Notes under the pieces: generated by a model
The model's input: the letters and a program-made list of their open reading frames with translations, nothing else
The model's database searches: none
Told to the model about the DNA's origin: nothing
Part shown: piece by piece, positions 43,425 through 51,321 of the stretch
Layout: each line of letters begins with the position of its first letter
Position numbering within the stretch: position 1 is the stretch's first letter
Program-made: the position numbers and the translations under genes
NCBI GenBank assembly: GCA_001772615.1
Contig: MEUZ01000001.1
Location: forward strand, 188,842-252,841
DNA: 64,000 nt
Direction: 5' to 3'
DNA from: a candidate division WWE3 bacterium RIFCSPHIGHO2_01_FULL_40_23
GTDB taxonomy: Bacteria; Patescibacteria; WWE3; UBA101185; 2-01-FULL-41-18

Positions 43425-45578
43425 CTAATCTTGTCTATCCGGCCAGAGGGAAACAATTAGTGGAGTCTTTTCATTCACAAACACCTTTTCCCAAATCTCT
43501 TCTGTGACAAAAGGGATAAAGGGATGAAGAAGTTTAATACAATCCTTATAAACTTCTAGAAGAACGGGAATAAAAACTTCATAATCTTTTCTGTCTTTAA
43601 CACTCTCAATGTATTTATCCGCAAATTCATGCCACACAAATTGATAAACAGCCTCCAAAGAATCGGATAACCTGAATTTTTTCAAAGATTTAGAAGCGTC
43701 GTTTACAAGACGAATCTTCTTCTTAAGAATCTCCTGATCTTCTTTCTTTAGTGCCTTCGGATCAGCGCGCTCGTTCAGAATTGCCTCGTCACCAAATTCC
43801 TCAACTTTGCCAAGAATAAATCTGCCTATATTCCAAAGCTTGTTCGCGAAATTCCTTGCCGCAATGAATTTAGGCTCCTGCAAGGACTGGTCGCTTCCCG
43901 CGGGATTTCCCATAACAAGACCCATTCTCACACCATCTGCCCCGTACTTATCCAAAAGATCCATCGGGTCTACAACGTTATTCTTGGATTTACTCATCTT
44001 CTGGCCCTTGGGGTCACGAACCAGACCATGAAGGTAAACGATTTCAAAAGGAATTTTTCCTGTTACGTAAACGCCAAGCATTATCATTCTCGCAACCCAG
44101 AAGAAGATTATTTCGTAGGCGGTTTCCATTACAGACGTAGGGTAAAAATATTTGTAATCCGGATGGTTGGGGTAACCCAAGGTTGAAAAAGGCCACTGGC
44201 CGGAGGAGAACCACGTGTCAAATGTATCAGAATCCTGCACTAAATTACTTGACCCACACTTGCACTTAACAGGAGCTTCGCCATCTGTTACCACCCACGA
44301 ACCGCAATCCTTGCATTCCCAAGCGGGTATCCTCATACCCCAAACAATTTGTCTTGATATATTCCAATCTTTAATGTTAGTAAGCCATCTAAGAATTACC
44401 TTTTCAAACCTTTTAGGCACTATCTTTATTTCACCGTTTTTTACTTTCTCCACCGCAACTTTAGATAAAGATTTTTTGGTGTCGTTCATCCTGATGTACC
44501 ATTGTGGCAAAGGCAAAGGCTCCAAAATTGTCCCGCATTTATAACACAAAGAAACAGCATGTTTATATGGCTCTTCTTTCTTAAAAAGTCCCTTCTCTTT
44601 AAGGTAAGAAAGTACTTTTTCCCGCGCCGGAAGTACTTTTAATCCCTCAAACTGCCCCGCTTCCTTGGTAAGCTTTCCGTCAAAACCGATTACCTGAATT
44701 AATGGCAGTTTATGTTTTTTACAAACATCAAAGTCATTCTCATCATGAGCTGAAGTAAGTTTTACAACCCCTGTGCCAAAATCCATTTTTACAAACCCAT
44801 CCGCCACAATTGGGAGAGAGCTTCCATTTACGGGGTTAGTAGCAATCTTCCCTATATACTTTTTATACCTCTTATCTTTAGGATGAACGGCTACACCTAT
44901 ATCTCCGGGTATTGTCTCGGGCCTTGCAGTTGCAATAATAAGACTCTCTTCTCCCTTTACGGGAAACTCTATGTAATACAAGAACCCATCTCTTTCCTCA
45001 TGCTCCACCTCAAGATCCGAAAACCCCGTTCCGTGCTTGGTGCAGTAATTTACTAATCTCGCATCCCTGTACAAAAGCCCATCATCATAAAGTCTTTTAA
45101 AAGTTTTGTAGGTGGTTTTTACAATGTCAGGATCAAGAGTGAATTTTTCACGGCTGAAGTCAAGGGAGTAGCCAAGCCTCTTTAACTGATTCTCCATAGT
45201 GGATTTATTTTTCTGCACAAAGTCCCAGATGTTTTGATACAAAGTCTCGCGGTCATAATCAAACCTGCTTTTGCCTTCCTTTGATAACTCTTTTTCATAA
45301 ACCACTTGCGTTTCAAAACCTGCATGATCAGCGCCAGGGAGCCAAAGGGTAGGGTCCCCGAGCATCCTATGCCATCTTATTAAGGTGTCCTCAACGGTGT
45401 ACATGGCATGCCCTAAATGCAGCGGCGCGTTGGCGTTTGGAGGGGGGAGAATAATAGTGAAGGGCTTTTTCTTAGTATTGATTTTAGGAGCAAAGTAGCC
45501 CCCCTTCTCCCACATTTTATAGATCCTATCTTCAACATCCTTGGGGTTATAAGTTTTCTCCATTTTGGCTTCTTTCAT
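43425..45578 (-). CDS. valS: Valyl-tRNA synthetase, compact form
   Basis: A 717-residue class I synthetase, shorter than the roughly 870-950 residues common in other bacteria. HIGH is PLHLGHAM (about residues 53-60) and KMSKS is GQKMSKSKNN (about 530). The editing domain keeps ATARPETIPGD. WECKDCGSW and KCKCGSS give zinc-binding cysteines. The tRNA-binding anticodon domain is present (about 590-710), but the C-terminal coiled coil is absent. It charges tRNA-Val. DUF1232 precedes it by four bases, and a structured leader with a T-box-like core lies upstream of both. Confidence 0.95.
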   Translation of the reverse strand: MKEAKMEKTYNPKDVEDRIYKMWEKGGYFAPKINTKKKPFTIILPPPNANAPLHLGHAMYTVEDTLIRWHRMLGDPTLWLPGADHAGFETQVVYEKELSKEGKSRFDYDRETLYQNIWDFVQKNKSTMENQLKRLGYSLDFSREKFTLDPDIVKTTYKTFKRLYDDGLLYRDARLVNYCTKHGTGFSDLEVEHEERDGFLYYIEFPVKGEESLIIATARPETIPGDIGVAVHPKDKRYKKYIGKIATNPVNGSSLPIVADGFVKMDFGTGVVKLTSAHDENDFDVCKKHKLPLIQVIGFDGKLTKEAGQFEGLKVLPAREKVLSYLKEKGLFKKEEPYKHAVSLCYKCGTILEPLPLPQWYIRMNDTKKSLSKVAVEKVKNGEIKIVPKRFEKVILRWLTNIKDWNISRQIVWGMRIPAWECKDCGSWVVTDGEAPVKCKCGSSNLVQDSDTFDTWFSSGQWPFSTLGYPNHPDYKYFYPTSVMETAYEIIFFWVARMIMLGVYVTGKIPFEIVYLHGLVRDPKGQKMSKSKNNVVDPMDLLDKYGADGVRMGLVMGNPAGSDQSLQEPKFIAARNFANKLWNIGRFILGKVEEFGDEAILNERADPKALKKEDQEILKKKIRLVNDASKSLKKFRLSDSLEAVYQFVWHEFADKYIESVKDRKDYEVFIPVLLEVYKDCIKLLHPFIPFVTEEIWEKVFVNEKTPLIVSLWPDRQD

Positions 45579-45581
45579 AAA

Positions 45582-45833
45582 CTACTCCACAATTTCTCCA
45601 TCAATTATATTATCGCCCTTGTCATCCCGTGCTTGACCCAGGATCTCTGTTTTTATCCTTTCTTCTTTGGCATGCGACAAAAATCTAATTAAAAGCGCTA
45701 GAAGCAGGGCGGCTATGTCATCCCCATAACCCAAAATAGGGACAAAATCCGGTATAAAATCAAGAGGAAACAAAACATAAAGTATCGCAAGAATTAGCAT
45801 CCAATTGTCTTTTATAAATCTTTTCAGGTTCAT
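45582..45833 (-). CDS. DUF1232 membrane protein with a repeat-derived tail
   Basis: An 83-residue protein. The N-terminal part is a DUF1232 domain with two helices and the FPLDFIPDFVPILGYGDD motif. The C-terminal part from about residue 62 to 74 (TEILGQARDDKGD) is encoded by a copy of the dispersed palindromic repeat, then a short acidic end follows. The valS start codon lies four bases after its stop. DUF1232 proteins are small membrane proteins with unknown function. Confidence 0.8.
   Translation of the reverse strand: MNLKRFIKDNWMLILAILYVLFPLDFIPDFVPILGYGDDIAALLLALLIRFLSHAKEERIKTEILGQARDDKGDNIIDGEIVE
45619..45648. repeat. Palindromic repeat, copy 10, inside the DUF1232 gene
   Basis: TTGTCATCCCGTGCTTGACCCAGGATC, the left half of the element, keeps the DUF1232 frame open through 30 bases. 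Confidence 0.75.
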
Positions 45834-45844
45834 AACTTTGCCTT

Positions 45845-45892
45845 AAAAAAACCGTTCTTTAAACACAAAACTCTCTTGCGATTAAAGAACGG
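45845..45892 (-). terminator. Intrinsic terminator in the valS leader
   Basis: On the minus strand CCGTTCTTTAA pairs perfectly with TTAAAGAACGG (45892-45882 with 45862-45852), followed by seven T residues, only 12 bases before the DUF1232 start codon. That position points to attenuation. Confidence 0.9.
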
Positions 45893-46110
45893 CCTTTTAA
45901 GTCCGCGCTCATGAAGCAGAGCAAAGCTCACTCCATGGCCATGAAGTCAAGTGAAGCTTGTACTTCACGGTACCATCTTTATTCCCCCGAAGTAGAGTAA
46001 ACTCACTTCAGGACTTAATTTACAGCTATTACGGGCATTCCCGAAGGGTTCTAATTTCATTAAGATTTCTTCTCTTAGCTTCATCCGGCGACATTACTTC
46101 GGACTCAACC
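45845..46110 (-). promoter_or_regulatory. Structured leader, possible T-box riboswitch of DUF1232-valS
   Basis: The minus strand of this non-coding space carries a core TGGTACC (45975-45969) followed at once by GTGAAG-TACAAG-CTTCAC (45968-45951), which is the order of the T-box bulge (UGGNACC) and A2 helix of an antiterminator. UGGU would pair with the ACCA end of tRNA-Val. Upstream lie several hairpins (including CGGG-AATG-CCCG), and TTAAGTCC (46018-46011) can pair with GGACTTAA (45904-45897). A strong terminator follows. The distance from core to terminator is longer than in typical T-boxes and the specifier codon is not certain, so this is a candidate. Confidence 0.5.
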
Positions 46111-46160
46111 GCTTTTTAAACTATAAACCATAATACCAAATATACTGATAAAATAAAAAC

Positions 46161-46616
46161 ATGAATCCAGCTGTGGCACTTATTTTTCTTGGCCTATACG
46201 CTTTTACCGTCGGGGTTATAGGAGGGATTATAATAACAACCCTGGTTAAAACCTTCGGGTACTATATATCTTTAAAAAAAGCCATATTAATAATGTCCCT
46301 TTATTATTTTTTATGCCTGATTTTTCGTGTAATCTTTGTTACCTACGTCAATTTTACAGGACCGGGCTACCCGATACCCCCCGAAGACGCGGCGGTATAC
46401 CCGCTCTTATTTTTTATCCTCCCGATAACATCGATACTTGAAGTTGTACTAATAACAACAATACTTAACCTGAGTAAAGAAAGAATTCCTGTAATCAAGG
46501 GTCTGGTTATAGGACTGGTCACAGCCTTGACTCTGGCCGTCATAAATTACGGCGGTTTTATCTTACTCTTCTTTAAAATATTTTTTGGGGAAACGGACGG
46601 GGGAAGAGGGGGATAA
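46161..46616 (+). CDS. Four-helix membrane protein of unknown function
   Basis: A 151-residue protein with four hydrophobic helices (about 5-27, 38-62, 77-100 and 110-135). It ends in a short acidic/glycine tail. It is divergent from the DUF1232-valS leader. Not recognised. Confidence 0.6.
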   Translation: MNPAVALIFLGLYAFTVGVIGGIIITTLVKTFGYYISLKKAILIMSLYYFLCLIFRVIFVTYVNFTGPGYPIPPEDAAVYPLLFFILPITSILEVVLITTILNLSKERIPVIKGLVIGLVTALTLAVINYGGFILLFFKIFFGETDGGRGG

Positions 46617-46645
46617 AACAAGAAACGGTCTGTGAACTAACCTAG

Positions 46646-46762
46646 CTATTCAGAGATTTTAAATGAGGAGAGGACTTCTTTTACAAAAGCGACCTTATTA
46701 TTGAGATCCTGTTCCGTAGTTAAGCTCCTAAAAGACCATACATTTTTACCAGCGTTATATCC
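46646..46762 (-). pseudogene. In-frame continuation of the PsbP-like gene after TGA
   Basis: These 38 codons and a TAG stop follow the TGA in the same frame. The encoded segment GYNAGKNVWSFRSL...KEVLSSFKISE has the amphipathic character of a domain end, and the join at a glycine codon fits the domain. TGA is a normal stop elsewhere in this window (for example at ATGA overlaps), so general recoding is unlikely. Confidence 0.55.
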
Positions 46763-47239
46763 TCACGTTATTTCAATATCCAAAGAAGAGTTATATAAGG
46801 GGCTGTCTTTATCTTCCACATTAACTCGATATACCTCTAAAGCTACCTGTTCTTTATTACCTAAAGCTGCCGTTTCCTTTTTCAGAAGCGTCCTTTCTCC
46901 CCCAAACCCAACGCCTTGCTCGGGCAATTTTTGGATTGACAACTCCGGTGTTGGAAAGTCTATATTTTTATTCTCATATTTTTTTGCGATAAGCTGTACT
47001 CCATTTTCTAATTCTTTGGGAAAGACTGTGTCTGGATAGGTAACTTCAAAATTAAGCTTAGAGTGTTTGAACGTATTTCCGGAAGAACTCTCCGCATCTT
47101 CTGCTGTATTAGTAGATAAAGGCGGTTCGGCTGTCCTTGTTTTTAATACCAAAGAAGTGCCCAAAACGGATACAAGGGCTACAACAATTATTAAAAGGAG
47201 AACATTGCTGCTTCCGTTTGTCCTGAATTGGTTGTGCAT
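46763..47239 (-). CDS. Membrane-anchored PsbP-like protein, interrupted by TGA
   Basis: A 158-residue protein with an N-terminal helix (about residues 12-32), a Ser/Thr linker, and a domain beginning KLNFEVTYPDTVFP, typical of the PsbP-like secreted proteins of CPR bacteria. The frame reaches TGA at 46763 but then stays open for 38 more codons (to a TAG at 46646) that read like the missing C-terminal helix of the domain (WSFRSL, VAFVKEVLSSFKI). The gene is probably truncated by a nonsense mutation or read through. Confidence 0.7.
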   Translation of the reverse strand: MHNQFRTNGSSNVLLLIIVVALVSVLGTSLVLKTRTAEPPLSTNTAEDAESSSGNTFKHSKLNFEVTYPDTVFPKELENGVQLIAKKYENKNIDFPTPELSIQKLPEQGVGFGGERTLLKKETAALGNKEQVALEVYRVNVEDKDSPLYNSSLDIEIT

Positions 47240-47265
47240 TAATATAGCATATTACAAAATAATCA

Positions 47266-48402
47266 TTATTGTAAAGCTGCTGAACTCATAATCGTCAAAG
47301 ACGGGTCGGCGATAACTTTTTCATAAGACACAGGTTTGAAATTAAAGTGGGCGCAGGAGGCGATGTAAATTGCATTGTCGGTGCAAAGCTCAATTGGGGG
47401 AACAAACAATTTATGTGAAGTTTTTAAAAGCGCGTTTTTAAATTTCTCCCTAAGATTAGTGTTAGCAGAAACACCGCCCGCAAGCATCACGGAGTTTACG
47501 TTATATTCTTTTGCGGCTTTAACGGTTTTTGCAACAAGGACGTCCGTAATGGCTTCCTGGAATTCATAGGCGATTTCATAGGCATCACTATTAAATCCTG
47601 CACCCTGTTTGTCATTCCAGCGAAAGCCGGAATCTACGTTTTTAGATTCTGGCTGTCGCCAGAATGACGCTGCTGGACCAATCGCGGGATGGCGGTTTTT
47701 AACCTTGGCCATTACTGCTGTTTTAATGCCGGAAAACGAGAAATTAAAATCTTTGGATCCAATCATCGGCCTTTTAAAAGTAAAGCTTGTTTTAACTTCT
47801 CCTTTTTTAAGTGTCTCCTCCCAAACAAGGGCGGCTTTTGCTATGGCCGGGCCACCCATGTAAGGGGCAAGTCCCAAAAGCCTTGCAGACTTATCAAACG
47901 CTTCACCGCAGGCATCGTCCAGAGTGCCGCCAATGTATTTAAAATTCCCGTGACCTTTCATAAGTACAAGGTCGGTGTGCCCTCCACTCACTATCAGAAC
48001 AACTGCAGGAAATTTTATTTCCGAAGGATCCTTATTAATAAAGTTACCGTATATGTGACCAACCAGATGGTTAACGGGTATAAGAGGCTTGCCCCAAGCA
48101 AGTGAAAGGGCTTTGGCAGTCTCCACCCCAACTATCAGGGAGCCAATTAAACCTGGTCCAACCGTAACAGCAATCGCAGATAGCCCTGCTGACTCAACGC
48201 CAGCTTTTAACAGACAGCCCTCAACCACGGGAATTATATATTCAACTTGTTTTCTTGCTGCAACTTCGGGTATAACCCCTCCCGTTTTTAAATGAATGTC
48301 GGAGGAAGTCGCAAGAACGGAGGCTACAACTTCGCTGCCATCCCTAACAACAGCTGCAGCGGTTTCATCGCATGAGGTCTCAATACCCAAAATCAAAGAC
48401 AT
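47266..48402 (-). CDS. tsaD: tRNA N6-adenosine threonylcarbamoyltransferase, with repeat-encoded insertion
   Basis: A 378-residue TsaD; about 340 is usual. It begins GIETSCDETAAAVV; metal-binding histidines are in NHLVGHIYGN, and SGGHTDLVL and GGVSANTNLR are conserved nucleotide-site motifs. TsaD completes t6A37 formation on tRNAs reading ANN codons with TsaB and TsaE. Between MAKVKN and YEFQEA lies an extra stretch of about 38 residues, of which 245-265 (SFWRQPESKNVDSGFRWNDK) are encoded by a palindromic repeat. The frame is kept, so the protein may still be active with a surface loop. Confidence 0.95.
   Translation of the reverse strand: MSLILGIETSCDETAAAVVRDGSEVVASVLATSSDIHLKTGGVIPEVAARKQVEYIIPVVEGCLLKAGVESAGLSAIAVTVGPGLIGSLIVGVETAKALSLAWGKPLIPVNHLVGHIYGNFINKDPSEIKFPAVVLIVSGGHTDLVLMKGHGNFKYIGGTLDDACGEAFDKSARLLGLAPYMGGPAIAKAALVWEETLKKGEVKTSFTFKRPMIGSKDFNFSFSGIKTAVMAKVKNRHPAIGPAASFWRQPESKNVDSGFRWNDKQGAGFNSDAYEIAYEFQEAITDVLVAKTVKAAKEYNVNSVMLAGGVSANTNLREKFKNALLKTSHKLFVPPIELCTDNAIYIASCAHFNFKPVSYEKVIADPSLTIMSSAALQ
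47609..47669. repeat. Palindromic repeat, copy 11, inside tsaD
   Basis: TTGTCATTCCAGCGAAAGCCGGAATC at the left and GATTCTGGC-TGTC-GCCAGAATGAC at the right: a complete element of about 61 bases within a coding sequence, in frame, encoding residues 245-265 of TsaD. Confidence 0.9.
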
Positions 48403-48432
48403 AACAGAGAGTATACTACTGATTTTAGGGGC

Positions 48433-49743
48433 TTATTTTCCAAAGGATTTTTGGGCTGTGGAGAGAGCCTCCGAAGCAGGCTCGCCGGATAAAACGGTAT
48501 TAACGGCGGTTTTAAGAAGGTCAACCTCTTTATCATTTCCCGATTTGGAGGAAAGGACACCGCTTTTTGCGGTCTCTGCCGTTTTAACGTAAACATCAAG
48601 ATACGCGTTTCCCGACAAATCCCCCTGCAAAGATTTCAAACTGTAAGGCTCCCCAAAAGGCCTTGCCTTTGACTGCTCGCTGTAAAGCTTTCTTTGAACC
48701 TCCTCGGTTGATAAATACTTTAAAAACTCCCACGCGGCATCAGGACTTGAACTGTTTTTAGAAACAGCCTCCATCCAGAAACTTCCCCAATCAATAACAA
48801 TGGGGTTTCCTTCAAGATCCAAAGCTCTTGGAACAGGAGCAATTCCCATATTAATATTAGGGTTTCTGTTTAGAATATTTAAAACTTCCCATGATGGCGC
48901 AAAAACCATTGCCACTTTGTTGTCTGCAAAAGCCTCTACCGACGGTGGCAAAACATCACTCCACACTTTCTCAACAGTCACAAAATTAGTGTAAAAGGTA
49001 AGAGCGTCCGCCGCGGCCTGGCTGTTTAAGTCGTCAGGAACCTTTATACCTCCCTGTGAAAAAAGGAGCCCAAGAATTGAAGAAAAATGGTCTATGTTAT
49101 TGGCCGAACCTATTGCTGCGCCCGCTACCTCCAGGTTTCCGGCCTTATCTTTCTTTGCAAGCCTGGAAGCCACGATCCTAAATTCCTCCCAGGTCGCAGG
49201 AGGTGAGGAAATGCCACCTTCGTTAAACATCTGTTTGTTATACAAAAGAGCGAGACCATCATAATGAAGGGGGACCGCGTAAACCTTGCCCTCGGAAACG
49301 GCGCTCTCTTTAGCCACGGGATAAAACATATTTTCATAATCGGTGGCTGAAAAAATACTTGAAGGGGCAGGAGAAAGGTTTCCCTGTAAGGAAGGAACCC
49401 AGGAATTATGAACGCGTATGATATCAGGCGCGGAACCTTCCGAAAGCCTTGTAAAAATAGACTCTTTATAGCTTTTCAGGCTTACAAAAGACCTCTCCTC
49501 ATACATAATGTCAACATTCGGGTGCATTTTTTTGTAGTCGGCGATAACCGAGTCCATCACCTCTTTGGGCTCCCACAAACCCCACATTGTAAGACTTGCA
49601 GGCTTTCCCGTAACTCCAGGCTTTGAACCAAGGTATTTCCCAACCACAGGAATGTCCTGCAAAGAGCATGCTGTAAGAAGTACTGAAGTTAACAAAAGAA
49701 GGAACAAAACCCTTAATTTAGGTAGGGGCAAGGCTTTTTTCAT
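48433..49743 (-). CDS. Extracellular solute-binding lipoprotein (ABC type, sugar family)
   Basis: A 436-residue protein from the ATG at 49743. The signal peptide ends in LLTAC (Cys26). The mature part is a family 1 solute-binding protein, with ADYKKMHPNVDIMYEE, GSAPDIIRVHNSW, YAVPLHYDGLALLYNKQMF and the later AWEFLKYLSTEEVQ. It would deliver a sugar or oligosaccharide, but no permease or ATPase gene lies nearby. Its 5' end overlaps the O-antigen-ligase-like gene by 26 bases. Confidence 0.93.
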   Translation of the reverse strand: MKKALPLPKLRVLFLLLLTSVLLTACSLQDIPVVGKYLGSKPGVTGKPASLTMWGLWEPKEVMDSVIADYKKMHPNVDIMYEERSFVSLKSYKESIFTRLSEGSAPDIIRVHNSWVPSLQGNLSPAPSSIFSATDYENMFYPVAKESAVSEGKVYAVPLHYDGLALLYNKQMFNEGGISSPPATWEEFRIVASRLAKKDKAGNLEVAGAAIGSANNIDHFSSILGLLFSQGGIKVPDDLNSQAAADALTFYTNFVTVEKVWSDVLPPSVEAFADNKVAMVFAPSWEVLNILNRNPNINMGIAPVPRALDLEGNPIVIDWGSFWMEAVSKNSSSPDAAWEFLKYLSTEEVQRKLYSEQSKARPFGEPYSLKSLQGDLSGNAYLDVYVKTAETAKSGVLSSKSGNDKEVDLLKTAVNTVLSGEPASEALSTAQKSFGK

Positions 49744-50992
49744 GTAAAACAATTGTAGATAACCCCATACCCAGTGTCAACCAAGTAAGAATAAACCCTT
49801 GCTGAATAGTAAAGGGGTAATGATCAAAAGTGCCGATAAAAAACACCTCTAAAATTAAAATAAGAGGAAAAACTTCATGCCCTTTAGATAAAACCTTCAT
49901 AAAAATGAGGTATAAAAACCCCGAAAAAAACACAAGAGTTACTATTCCTGACTCCGAAGCGACTAAATAAAACACGTTATGAACAGGCTGAATAAACTTG
50001 ATAATACCCCTAACCCCACCGTATTTTTCAAGATTTATGGTAAACATATTCAAGCCGACTCCTGTCAAAGGATTACCTTTAATCATCTTCACACTGGCTT
50101 TTAAAAGATCGTCTCTTCTATAAATTGAGGCTCTTTCGGATTTAATCTCATTCATAACAACGGGGAGGAAGAGATTTAAAAAAATGATCAGGAAAAAAGC
50201 TCCTTTAAAAAGGAACTCTTTCTTAAATCTCCTTAAAAGAACGAGCAGAGAAACTCCCAGAAAGAAAGCCAAAATAGAAGAGGTGCTTAAAGTCAAAAAT
50301 AAGACCAGCAGCCCGTAAAGAAAAGCGAGAACTTGAAAAAGAGACAGCCTTTTTGATTTAAAAAAAGAATAAAGGAGTATGGATAAAGAAATCGCAAGAA
50401 ACCCGCCAAGGACGTTTGGGTGGGGGAGTGTACCGTAAGGCGGTATAACAGCTCTTCCAAAAAATCCCTCATAAGAAACACCTAAGGTCCTGTAAGTGTA
50501 GGGTATTTCTCCAAAAAACAAGTAGTTACTAAACAAAGAAGCTTTTTTAACCCATTGGGCAAAACCTAAGAAGCTTTCAAAAAACAATGGAAATGAAATT
50601 ACTCCAGCAAGTTTTTTAAGATCTCTTTCAATAGAAAAATTAAGTGAAACATAAAGAAAAAGGAAAATAAATTCATAAATTTTAACCAGTTTATACAAGG
50701 AAGGATAAGAAAAAACGCTGAAAGAAACGGAAACTATATAAAGAAAAAGAAAAGCAAAAAGAGGAAGAACCCCTGAAGTAAATCTGTATCTGGGCCTGTT
50801 TTTAATGATGTCAAGATCAAAAAGAATGAAAATGCCAATAATTATCAAATCCGTTACATAAAAAGTGGGGATCAGGTAGTCAACAAGAATATTGGAAGTG
50901 TAAGACCAGTTAAAAATGAAGTGTTTCCCAAGATTAACCGGAAGGAAAAATATTAAAGAAAAAAAGAGGAATGTATGAAGCCTCTTTAGCAT
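49718..50992 (-). CDS. O-antigen ligase/polymerase family protein, second copy
   Basis: A 424-residue protein with about ten to twelve helices and the motif PHPNVLGGFLAISLSIL typical of the family's large external loop region. It is a distant paralogue of the enzyme at 20444-21736. A polymerase or ligase for a second glycan, or a separate step of the same one, is likely. The gene ends inside the start of the solute-binding gene. Confidence 0.85.
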   Translation of the reverse strand: MLKRLHTFLFFSLIFFLPVNLGKHFIFNWSYTSNILVDYLIPTFYVTDLIIIGIFILFDLDIIKNRPRYRFTSGVLPLFAFLFLYIVSVSFSVFSYPSLYKLVKIYEFIFLFLYVSLNFSIERDLKKLAGVISFPLFFESFLGFAQWVKKASLFSNYLFFGEIPYTYRTLGVSYEGFFGRAVIPPYGTLPHPNVLGGFLAISLSILLYSFFKSKRLSLFQVLAFLYGLLVLFLTLSTSSILAFFLGVSLLVLLRRFKKEFLFKGAFFLIIFLNLFLPVVMNEIKSERASIYRRDDLLKASVKMIKGNPLTGVGLNMFTINLEKYGGVRGIIKFIQPVHNVFYLVASESGIVTLVFFSGFLYLIFMKVLSKGHEVFPLILILEVFFIGTFDHYPFTIQQGFILTWLTLGMGLSTIVLHEKSLAPT

Positions 50993-51321
50993 AGCCTATT
51001 TGTAACATGATATAGGGCATCGTATCAAGAGAGTTTGCAAACCCCCTTTCATTTCTACTCTTGTATTACATATTTAGAAGTTACAGATATAGGGGATGTG
51101 GTTAAGTGAATTTCGGGTAATTTAACCTTTTGTTAATACCATACCAATAACGGTTTGTGTTTATATGCAGTACTTTATTGCCAAATTAATCTAAAAAACC
51201 CGAAGCTTGTTACTGTGATAACTTAAAAAGATGTTGAAAAAGATAAAAACCTTGTGGAAACCTTTGTGGATAAACAAGCCAACTTGTCCACAATGCATGC
51301 TTTGCCGTTTTTATGCTCTGA
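50993..51321. other. Candidate replication origin (oriC)
   Basis: This 329-base non-coding space lies directly downstream of dnaA. Three DnaA boxes cluster at 51252-51260 (TTGTGGAAA), 51265-51273 (TGTGGATAA, a perfect box on the minus strand) and 51284-51292 (TTGTCCACA). AT-rich sequence at about 51040-51240 could be the unwinding element. A fourth, perfect box lies upstream of dnaA at 52737-52745. No gene is seen here. Confidence 0.75.

Noticed and set aside
45834..46160. RNase P RNA, tmRNA, SRP RNA or 6S RNA in the valS leader
   Set aside because: None of the conserved segments of the first three could be found on either strand, and the hairpin order does not match 6S; position before valS fits a leader better.
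46646..47239. TGA recoded as glycine (SR1/Gracilibacteria code)
   Set aside because: Several genes here end with TGA in natural positions, including ATGA overlaps and a HAD/RNase HI type arrangement; a recoded genome would extend those genes.
49718..49752. MFYMKK start of the solute-binding protein at 49752
   Set aside because: The fourth-codon ATG gives a standard lipoprotein signal (MKKALPLP); the earlier start only lengthens the overlap.
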